Origin: Streptomyces iranensis
GTDB taxonomy: Bacteria > Actinomycetota > Actinomycetes > Streptomycetales > Streptomycetaceae
Direction: 5' to 3'
Length of the DNA stretch: 64,000 nucleotides
Assembly: GCF_017874715.1 (NCBI RefSeq)
Contig: NZ_JAGGLR010000007.1
Location: 124,001-188,000, forward strand
Shown here piece after piece: positions 9,170 to 15,941 of this stretch. The position numbers and the translations under genes are program-made. The notes below the pieces were generated by a model. The model had not been told where the DNA came from. It did not search any database and worked only from the letters and a program-made list of their open reading frames with translations. Position 1 is the first letter of the stretch; the number at the start of each line of letters is the position of its first letter.

Positions 9170-10015
9170 GTGGAAGCGGACATGGTCGCCACACAGAACA
9201 TCGGTCACGCCGACGCGTCGGACCAGAAGCAGTGGACGCTGATGTGGCGCGAGGACGGCGGGCTGATGCCCTCCCGGGCGGTGCCGGACAGCGCGCTGCT
9301 GGCCGCCGACTCCTGGCTGATCGACGACGGGCGGGTGCGCGGGCTCGACCACCACCGCCGCCGGTTCGTCGCCGCGTGCGTCGAGGCGAGCGGCGACTCC
9401 CCCGCCCGGATCGAGAGCTTCTGGCGCGACGCGATCGCCGCCCTGCCCCGCACCGAGCGCTGGTTCCCCCGGGTCGAGCTGGCCGGTCCCGAGCCGGCCC
9501 GGCTGTTCCTGCGGGTCCGGCCCGCGCCGCCGCGCACGGTCAATGTGACCGTATGCCTGACCGAGGAGTTCGACCCGCGGTCGCATCCCCGCCGCACCGG
9601 CCCCGACCTCTCCCTCCTCGCCCATCTGCGGGAGCGGGCGGCCGCCCGCGGCGCGCAGGAGCTGCTGCTCACCACTCCCTCCGGGCTGGTGCTCGAGGGC
9701 ACGGCGGCGAGCGTCCTGTGGTGGGAGGACGACGTGCTGTGTCTGCCGCCCCCGGAGCTTCCGCTGCTGGCGGGCGTGACCTCGACCCTGATCCAGGACC
9801 GGGCGGCCGAGCTGGGCGTCCGCACCGAGCACCGCCGCCGCACCGTGCAGGAGCTGGACGGCCGTGAGGTGTGGCTGGTCAACGCGGTGCACGGGATCCG
9901 CCCGGTGACCGCGTGGCTGGGCCGCCCGCTGCGGGCGGGCCCGGCGCTGCGCGCCGCCCCCTGGCAGGCCTGGCTAGACGGCGTTCCCGACCCCCTGATC
10001 GCCCCGATTCCCTGA
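9170..10015 (+). CDS. PabC/class IV aminotransferase homologue lacking the PLP lysine
   Basis: A 281-aa protein with fold-type IV features: the EGTAASVLWW segment after the cofactor region, LLAGVTSTLI near 200, and a C-terminal VNAVHGIRPV motif typical of actinobacterial PabC-like proteins. In the family a lysine 18 residues before the GA[DQ]E segment forms the PLP aldimine. Here that position is Thr143 (ACC, 9596-9598; local RRTGPD, where I recall relatives having KGPD). The whole protein has only one lysine, near residue 20, outside the active site. It therefore should not form a normal internal aldimine. It may be a catalytically altered or regulatory homologue. The start is uncertain: GTG 9170, or ATG 9182 in the same frame. 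Confidence 0.8.
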   Translation: MEADMVATQNIGHADASDQKQWTLMWREDGGLMPSRAVPDSALLAADSWLIDDGRVRGLDHHRRRFVAACVEASGDSPARIESFWRDAIAALPRTERWFPRVELAGPEPARLFLRVRPAPPRTVNVTVCLTEEFDPRSHPRRTGPDLSLLAHLRERAAARGAQELLLTTPSGLVLEGTAASVLWWEDDVLCLPPPELPLLAGVTSTLIQDRAAELGVRTEHRRRTVQELDGREVWLVNAVHGIRPVTAWLGRPLRAGPALRAAPWQAWLDGVPDPLIAPIP

Positions 10016-10047
10016 CCGCGACCGACCGCGACGAACGGAGTTCACCG

Positions 10048-10545
10048 ATGACGACGACCACCCCGGCCCGCACCACCGCCCGGCTGGATCTGAAGGGCCT
10101 CGCCCCCGAGGTGTCCGCCGCGATGGGCGAGCTGCACCGGGCGGCGGTGCGGGCCGCGCGGGCGGCGGGGGTCGAACCCGAGCTGCTGGAGCTGGTCAGG
10201 ATCCGCGCCTCGCAGCTCAACGGCTGCGCGTTCTGCCTGGACATGCACACCAAGGACGCCCGCGCTCAGGGCGAGACCGAGCAGCGGATCCACACCCTCG
10301 CCGCCTGGCGGGAGACCCCGTTCTTCACCGAGCGGGAGCGGGCCGCGCTCGCGCTGACCGAGGCGGTGACCTCGATCCAGGACGGCCATGTGCCGGACGA
10401 GGTCTACGCGGCCGTCCGTGAGGTCTTCGACGAACCGCAGGTGGCGGCCGTGATCTGGGCCGCCGTCGTGATCAACGCCTACAACCGCACGGCGATCAGC
10501 GCGCGGATGGTGCCCGGCGCCTATCAGCCCACCCCGCGCACCTGA
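10048..10545 (+). CDS. Carboxymuconolactone decarboxylase / AhpD-fold protein
   Basis: A 165-aa single-domain protein. The CxxC pair in NGCAFCLDMHTKDAR with the following histidine is the AhpD-type redox or proton-relay centre; the TERERAALALTEAVT segment is the second conserved block. Such proteins act as peroxidase-coupled thiol reductases or as small decarboxylases/isomerases. GGAG at 10037-10040 precedes the ATG at 10048. It lies 32 nt after the PabC-like gene and is probably the last gene of the block. It could also be an unrelated stress gene, because dormancy-type genes follow. Confidence 0.85.
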   Translation: MTTTTPARTTARLDLKGLAPEVSAAMGELHRAAVRAARAAGVEPELLELVRIRASQLNGCAFCLDMHTKDARAQGETEQRIHTLAAWRETPFFTERERAALALTEAVTSIQDGHVPDEVYAAVREVFDEPQVAAVIWAAVVINAYNRTAISARMVPGAYQPTPRT

Positions 10546-10599
10546 CCCCGACGCCCGCGCGACCGCGCGCCGGCGTCAGCACCCGCTGGAGGCCAGACC

Positions 10600-11214
10600 A
10601 TGAACACCCACGGACCGCGACGCGTATTCGGGCCGCGTCCGCCCCTGCTCAAACGCCCGGCCAGGGGGCCCAACCCGCTGCGCCGCCGGACGGACCGGAT
10701 CCAGACCTGGTGCACCGTGCTGTTCGCGCTGATCCTCGTGGCCGGACTGCCGGCCGCCGCGATCAGCGCGGGGTACGCGGCACACGCCTCCCAGATGCGC
10801 GTCGTGGCCGCCGAGACCTCGGCCCGGCACCAGATCAGCGCACGGCTCGCCGATGCCGCCCCCGGCCCGGCCCACAGCGATGTGCGGGAGCCGCGGCAGG
10901 CGCGGGTGCGCTGGGTCGCGGATGACGGTGAGCGCCATACGGGCACGGCCACGGTGGCGGGGGACGGCGACTCGAGGGACGAGGTGCGGGTCTGGGTGAA
11001 CCGCGAGGGCGCCCTGGCGCAGCCGCCCTCCTCCCCGTCGACCGCGCGGACCATGGGCTGGTTCACCGGCTGTATCACCGCGGCGACGGTGGCCGCGCTC
11101 GCGTTCACGGGACGGGCCCGGGTCCGGCGGGCCCTGGACCGCAGGCGTTACGCGCGCTGGGAGGCAGAGTGGAAGGTGGTGGAACCCGCGTGGTCCGGCA
11201 GGAACCGCCGCTGA
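10600..11214 (+). CDS. Rv1733c-family membrane protein
   Basis: A 204-aa protein with a basic N-terminus, TM1 at about 38-62 (CTVLFALILVAGLPAAAIS), an extracytoplasmic beta-rich region, TM2 at about 150-170, and an Arg-rich tail (RRYARWEAEW). This is the layout of the Rv1733c family, whose mycobacterial founder belongs to the DosR dormancy regulon. The biochemical role is unknown. GGAGG sits 8 nt upstream of the ATG. The neighbour is a DUF1876 protein, the family of mycobacterial Rv1738, also in that regulon, so the two may respond together to low oxygen or redox stress. Confidence 0.75.
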   Translation: MNTHGPRRVFGPRPPLLKRPARGPNPLRRRTDRIQTWCTVLFALILVAGLPAAAISAGYAAHASQMRVVAAETSARHQISARLADAAPGPAHSDVREPRQARVRWVADDGERHTGTATVAGDGDSRDEVRVWVNREGALAQPPSSPSTARTMGWFTGCITAATVAALAFTGRARVRRALDRRRYARWEAEWKVVEPAWSGRNRR

Positions 11215-11242
11215 GCGGGGCTCCGGCCGCCGCCGCGGGGTC

Positions 11243-11312
11243 CGGCCGCTTCTGGCGCCAGAAGCGGCCGCCAGGAGGTTCGGCCGCCAGAAGGTTCGGC
11301 CGCCAGAAGGTG
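11243..11312 (+). repeat. 28-bp perfect palindrome plus three 16-bp tandem repeats
   Basis: Positions 11243-11270 form a perfect uninterrupted palindrome centred on TGGCGCCA. Three tandem 16-mers of type CGGCCGCCAGAAGGTT follow at 11265-11280 (one change), 11281-11296 and 11297-11312 (last base changed). The third copy abuts the ribosome site of the DUF1876 gene. The role could be transcription termination after the upstream gene, an RNA structure, or protein binding. Confidence 0.85.
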
Positions 11313-11323
11313 AGGAGCAGACC

Positions 11324-11614
11324 ATGTCGCACATAGTGGAGTGGAAGGTCCATCTCTATCTCTCCGAGGACGAGGGGCGGACCAGGGCGCGGGTGGAGCT
11401 GGACACCGGGTCCACTGCGCTCACCGGCCGGGGCCTGGCCAGGTGCAACCCGGACGACGAGGACGTGCCCGTGATCGGCGATGAGCTCGCGGCCGGGCGC
11501 GCCCTCAGCGACCTGGGGCAGCAGCTGATGCGGGCCGCCGAGCACGACCTGGAGAGCGTGGGCGCGCCCCCGGCCTCGCGCAGACCACGGCCCGGCTACG
11601 GCTGGATCGCCTGA
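11324..11614 (+). CDS. DUF1876 (dsRBD-like) stress protein
   Basis: A 96-aa protein of the DUF1876 family (PF08962): VEWKVHLYLSEDEGRTRARVELDTG start, then GxGxARCNPDDEDVPVIGDELAAGRALSDLG. Mycobacterial Rv1738 is the best known member; it is induced by hypoxia and resembles ribosome hibernation factors in fold. GTGAGGAG precedes the ATG. The gene follows an Rv1733c-type gene and an unusual palindrome/repeat leader, suggesting its own regulation. It is the full family length. Confidence 0.85.
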   Translation: MSHIVEWKVHLYLSEDEGRTRARVELDTGSTALTGRGLARCNPDDEDVPVIGDELAAGRALSDLGQQLMRAAEHDLESVGAPPASRRPRPGYGWIA

Positions 11615-11749
11615 GGGACCGCCTCCACAGTCGGCGCGACCGCCGTCCGGGTCGCGCCCCGGTCCCGGACGGCCTCCGGCACCGGCCGTACCGGATGAAC
11701 GGGCTGGAAACCCGACCACCCAGCACTGGCCATTATTTATGAATACATC

Positions 11750-11778
11750 TTGACAGCCCGTTGGCGCCCCCGGACGAT
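11750..11778 (+). promoter_or_regulatory. Possible promoter of the cellulase-like operon
   Basis: TTGACA at 11750-11755 is followed after 17 nt by GACGAT (11773-11778). The -35 is perfect, the -10 weak. The AT-rich stretch just upstream (11731-11749) stands out in this GC-rich DNA. A transcript would start about 48 nt before the GTG at 11833. Confidence 0.45.
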
Positions 11779-11832
11779 GAACCGATCTCCCGTCTCTGTC
11801 ATCGCCGAGCCGCCGACCGCGGGGAGCCCCCT

Positions 11833-13089
11833 GTGACGCTGTCGCCGCATCTGCCGGACAAACTGACCATCTCACTCTGGGACTTCAGCTGGTACACCCG
11901 CACCGGTCCGGATGAGCCCTTCGCCGATCTCGACCGCGCCTTCGGGGATGCCGTGGCCCGCGGCTACAACACGGTGCGCGTGTGCGCCATGCCGTACCTG
12001 CTCTTCGGCTCCCGGCTGGACACGACCAAGCTGCGGCCGTCCGCGCTGGGCGGCGCGTACGGGCAGCGGATGCGCTGGTACGACCTGGGCGGCGGGGGCG
12101 AGATCGACGGACGGGCGTGGCTGCGCGAGCTGTTCGAGGCGGCCCTGCGCCATGACTGCTTCGTCATCCTCTCCAGTTGGGAGTACCAGCAGAGCCCGTC
12201 GTTCGGCGAGGACCGGGCCTGGTTCGACGCGCTGATGGCCGTCGACCCCGAGCGGCGCGCCGAGGCGCTCGCGGACGCGCTGGCCGATCTGATCGACTTC
12301 CTGGTGATCCACGGTCTGGACGACCGGATCGCCTTCACCGAGCTGCACAACGAGGTCCAGGGCAGCCGGCTCGCCGAAGGGCTGGACGGCGAGGACAAGG
12401 TCGTCGCCCTGCGGCCACGGCTGGAGCGGGGCATCGCCCGGTTCAAGGAGCGCCACCCCAACCGGCCGGTCACCGTCAACTACGCCAAGGTGCCGGTCGG
12501 TTCGCTGCGCGGGGTCCCCCGCGAGGTGGATGTCGCGGTCTTCCACCCCTATGTCTACGGGGTGCTGGACGAGCTGCTGACCACCTTCGCCGTCCGCGAC
12601 CGGGCCCGCCCCTTCCCCCAGGAGGCGGTCCGCCGGGAGCTGCTGCGCCCCGGCGCCCCCGATCTGGCCGACTGGGCCCCGCCGCCCGGTGACCGCTGGC
12701 GGCTGGAGGCCACCACGGTCGGCCCCCGGGAGATCTACGTCCACGACTGGTGCGACCCCGACCGCTGGGACGCCTGGCTGTACGACCGCTACGCCGTGCA
12801 CCGGCTGGCGATGGACCAGCGGCTGGTCACCTGGATCGAGGCGGCCGCGGACTGGGCGGCCGCGAGCGGGGTCCCACTGGTCTTCGGTGAGGGCTGGATC
12901 GGCTACACCCCGCTGCACGGGACCTTCGAGGAGGGCCCGGTGGGGGCCGCGTTCTGCCGCCGCGCCGTCGAGGAGTCGGCACGGGTGGGCGCGTGGGGCG
13001 CGGTGGTGTGCTCCAACGCGGCGCCCCAGCACCCGATGTGGCAGGACATCGCGCTGCAGCGGGAGTGCAACGCGGTGCTGCGCGGCTGA
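11833..13089 (+). CDS. Cellulase-like (clan A glycoside hydrolase) cytoplasmic protein
   Basis: A 418-aa TIM-barrel protein of the cellulase-like family. ELHNEV near residue 175 carries the likely acid/base glutamate and VFGEGWIGYTP near 355 the likely nucleophile. WxFSWYTRTG near the N-terminus and FHPYVYGVLDE are further conserved-looking blocks. No signal peptide is present, so it should act inside the cell on an imported sugar. GTG 11833 is preferred because GGGGAG lies 6 nt upstream. It is followed by an MHS transporter and AnmK, so the trio may import and process a sugar or amino-sugar derivative. The substrate is unknown. Confidence 0.75.
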   Translation: MTLSPHLPDKLTISLWDFSWYTRTGPDEPFADLDRAFGDAVARGYNTVRVCAMPYLLFGSRLDTTKLRPSALGGAYGQRMRWYDLGGGGEIDGRAWLRELFEAALRHDCFVILSSWEYQQSPSFGEDRAWFDALMAVDPERRAEALADALADLIDFLVIHGLDDRIAFTELHNEVQGSRLAEGLDGEDKVVALRPRLERGIARFKERHPNRPVTVNYAKVPVGSLRGVPREVDVAVFHPYVYGVLDELLTTFAVRDRARPFPQEAVRRELLRPGAPDLADWAPPPGDRWRLEATTVGPREIYVHDWCDPDRWDAWLYDRYAVHRLAMDQRLVTWIEAAADWAAASGVPLVFGEGWIGYTPLHGTFEEGPVGAAFCRRAVEESARVGAWGAVVCSNAAPQHPMWQDIALQRECNAVLRG

Positions 13090-13216
13090 GGACGGGCCGT
13101 ACGGGATCTGCCCGGACCTCGAGCGCCGCTGGAGCCGCACTCGCACCGGTAACCGCGCTCCCTGACGGGTACGGACATCACATCCCCTTGGCGGTGACGG
13201 CTGAAAGGGCCCGGAT

Positions 13217-14599
13217 GTGACGACGTCCCCAGCGGATCCCAGCGAGCGTGTTGCCGGGCGGGCCCCGCGCCGTGCGCTGGTGGCCGGTTCGGTCGGCAAC
13301 TTCATCGAGTGGTACGAGTTCGGTGTCTACGGCTTCTTCGCGACGATCATCGCCGCGAACTTCTTCACCCCGCACGGCGGCAACGAGCTCGAGGGCCTGG
13401 TCAAGACCTACGCCTCCTTCGGGATCGCGTTCTTCTTCCGCCCCATCGGCGCCGCCGTCTTCGGCCGGGTCGGCGACCGGATCGGCCGCCGGCCCACGCT
13501 GATCCTGGTGCTGCTGCTGATGACCGGCGCCACGACCCTCATCGGAGCGCTGCCCACGTACGACACGCTGGGCGCGGCCGCGCCCTGGCTGCTCACCCTG
13601 TTGCGGATCCTCCAGGGTCTTTCCGCGGGCGGGGAGTTCGGCGGTGCGGTGTCGATCATGACGGAGTTCGCTCCGCCGGGCCGCCGCGGGCTCTACGGGG
13701 CGTGGCAGTCGTTCACCGTGGCGCTGGGGCTGCTGACCGGGGCCGGGGTGGCGGCGGTGCTGGCCACCGTGATGAGCGAGGAGGCGCTGGGCGACTGGGG
13801 GTGGCGGCTGCCGTTCCTGCTGACCCTGCCGATCGGACTGGTGGCCCTGTGGCTGCGGCTGAGGCTGGAGGAGACCCCGTTCTTCCGCGCGGCGGCGGAC
13901 GGGGACACCGGCACCGCGCCATCCGCCGGGCCGGAGCGGGTGGCGGACCCCCGCGAGGTGGCCGGGGCCATCGTCATGGGGGCCGCGCGCATCATGGGCT
14001 GGGCGGCGGCCGGTTACACCTTCCTGGTCGTCATGCCCTCGTATCTCCAGGCCACCTTGAACGCCACCTTCCAGCAGGCGCTGGTCGCCACCGTGGTGGC
14101 CAACGCGGGTTTCGCGCTCTCCATCCTCCCGGCGGGGCTGCTCAGCGACCGGATCGGGCGGCGGCCGGTGATGCTGACCGGGGCCGCGCTGGTGGCGGTG
14201 CTGGCCTTCCCGCTGCTCAATGTCCTACAGGATCCCGGCAGTTCGGCATGGGTCCAAGGGGCGGCGGTCTTCGTGGCGGGCGTGGTGGTGGGCCTGATGG
14301 CGGGGCCCGGTCCGGCCATGCTCGCCGAGATGTTCCCGACCCGGGTCCGCTACACCGGTCTGGGCCTGGCGTACGCGCTGTCCAACGCGGTGTTCTCCGG
14401 ATGCGCCGGGCTCATCATCACCGAGGTGATCAAGCACACCGGCGAGGTCGACATCCCGGCCTACTACGTGACGGTGACCTGCGCCATCAGCGTGGTCGCC
14501 CTGTTCACCCTGCGCGGGGAGAACCACCGCGGCGCGCTGCCCGACGCGGCGCGGCCCACGACGGGGACCGAGCGGGAGGAGGAGACACCATGCGGGTGA
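13217..14599 (+). CDS. MHS-family MFS metabolite:H+ symporter
   Basis: A 460-aa, 12-TM transporter of the metabolite:H+ symporter family (ProP/KgtP/ShiA type). The signature loop 2-3 motif GRVGDRIGRRPTL near residue 90, the early GNFIEWYEFGVYG motif in TM1, and the GLLSDRIGRRP repeat in the second half are present. Known substrates are carboxylates, betaines and shikimate; the sequence does not tell which one here. The start GTG at 13217 lies 127 nt after the cellulase-like gene. The 3' end overlaps anmK by 10 nt, indicating co-translation. Confidence 0.88.
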   Translation: MTTSPADPSERVAGRAPRRALVAGSVGNFIEWYEFGVYGFFATIIAANFFTPHGGNELEGLVKTYASFGIAFFFRPIGAAVFGRVGDRIGRRPTLILVLLLMTGATTLIGALPTYDTLGAAAPWLLTLLRILQGLSAGGEFGGAVSIMTEFAPPGRRGLYGAWQSFTVALGLLTGAGVAAVLATVMSEEALGDWGWRLPFLLTLPIGLVALWLRLRLEETPFFRAAADGDTGTAPSAGPERVADPREVAGAIVMGAARIMGWAAAGYTFLVVMPSYLQATLNATFQQALVATVVANAGFALSILPAGLLSDRIGRRPVMLTGAALVAVLAFPLLNVLQDPGSSAWVQGAAVFVAGVVVGLMAGPGPAMLAEMFPTRVRYTGLGLAYALSNAVFSGCAGLIITEVIKHTGEVDIPAYYVTVTCAISVVALFTLRGENHRGALPDAARPTTGTEREEETPCG

Positions 14600-15762
14600 T
14601 CGGACTGATGTCGGGCACGTCCCATGACGCGGTGGACGCCGCGGCGGCCGATCTGGTGCTCGACGGCGACACCGTGGTGCTGGCCCCGCTGGGGCTGGTC
14701 AGCGAGGCGTATCCGGAGGCGCTGCGGTCGGCGCTGAGCGCCGCGCTGCCCCCGGCGGCCACCACCATGCGGGACGTGTGCGCGCTCGACACCCGGATCG
14801 GCCAGGCGTTCGCCGCGCTCGGGGTCCGCGCCGACCGGGAGCTGTGCGAGGGCCGTACGGACCTCATCGGCTCCCACGGCCAGACGGTGTACCACTGGGC
14901 CGCGGACGGGCGGGTGCACGGGACGCTCCAGCTCGGCCAGTCCGCCTGGATCGCCGAGGCCACCGGCTGCCCGGTGGTCTCCGATCTGCGCACCCGCGAT
15001 GTGGCCGCGGGCGGCCAGGGCGCTCCGCTGGTCAGCCTGGTGGACGCCCTGTGGCTGCGCGGGCGGCCCGGCGTGTGCGCCGCCCTGAACCTGGGCGGGA
15101 TCGCCAACATCACGGTGGTCGCGGGCGCCCGGGATCCGCTGGCCTTCGACACCGGCCCGGCGAACGCGCTCATCGACGCGGCGGCCGGCGATCTGACGGG
15201 CGGCCGGCTGGACCATGACGCGGACGGCGCCATGGCGGCGCGCGGCACCGTCCACCAGCCCCTGCTGGAGCGGCTGCTGGCCGAGCCGTACTACGCGCTG
15301 TCCGCGCCCAAGACCACCGGCAAGGAGCTGTTCCACGCGTCCTATCTGCGCGCTGCCCTGGCCGCCACGGGCCCGGTGCCGGACGATGACGTGGTCGCCA
15401 CCGTCACCGAGCTGACGGCCCGCACCGTGGCCGACGCCGTACGGAAGGTGCATGCCACCGAGGTGATCGCCTCGGGCGGCGGCACCCGCAACCCCACCCT
15501 GATGGGGTCGTTGCGCCGGGAGCTGGGCCCCATCGCCCTGCGGACCTCCGACGACCTCGGCCTTCCGGCGGCGGCGAAGGAGGCGTACGCCTTCGCCGTC
15601 CTCGCCTTCCTGACCGCCCACGGGCTGGCCGGTACGGTGCCGAGCTGCACCGGCGCCCGCCATGCCAGCGTGCTGGGGTCGATCACCCCGGGGCGCCGCG
15701 GCCTCGGTCTGCCCGCACCGGGGCGGCCCGCGCCCACCCGGCTGGAGGTCTTCCGCCGCTGA
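14590..15762 (+). CDS. anmK: Anhydro-N-acetylmuramic acid kinase
   Basis: A 390-aa AnmK-family kinase that opens and phosphorylates 1,6-anhydro-MurNAc to MurNAc-6-phosphate in peptidoglycan recycling. The phosphate-binding start GLMSGTSHDAVD, the GSHGQTVYH active-site motif (catalytic aspartate region GGIANIT...FDTGPAN), and the C-terminal SGGGTRNPTLM adenosine loop are all present. The ATG at 14590 overlaps the transporter stop, with GGAGGAGA upstream. No murQ is next to it. Co-transcription with a transporter and a cellulase-like enzyme is unusual for wall recycling and may mean it serves an imported anhydro-sugar. Confidence 0.9.
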   Translation: MRVIGLMSGTSHDAVDAAAADLVLDGDTVVLAPLGLVSEAYPEALRSALSAALPPAATTMRDVCALDTRIGQAFAALGVRADRELCEGRTDLIGSHGQTVYHWAADGRVHGTLQLGQSAWIAEATGCPVVSDLRTRDVAAGGQGAPLVSLVDALWLRGRPGVCAALNLGGIANITVVAGARDPLAFDTGPANALIDAAAGDLTGGRLDHDADGAMAARGTVHQPLLERLLAEPYYALSAPKTTGKELFHASYLRAALAATGPVPDDDVVATVTELTARTVADAVRKVHATEVIASGGGTRNPTLMGSLRRELGPIALRTSDDLGLPAAAKEAYAFAVLAFLTAHGLAGTVPSCTGARHASVLGSITPGRRGLGLPAPGRPAPTRLEVFRR

Positions 15763-15941
15763 GCGGGGGGGCGGCGGCGCCTCGCGGGCCGGTGGAGCCG
15801 CACGGCGGGAAAGCGGGAAAGGGGATGTCGGCGCCGGCCGTAGCCGGAGTACGTTTGGGAAGGGCCCGCTATCGAAGGGGCGAATGTGGGTAAAGGACCC
15901 CTAGTTGCCGACGGGGGGCCTGAACGGGGGGACGGGGGCAC

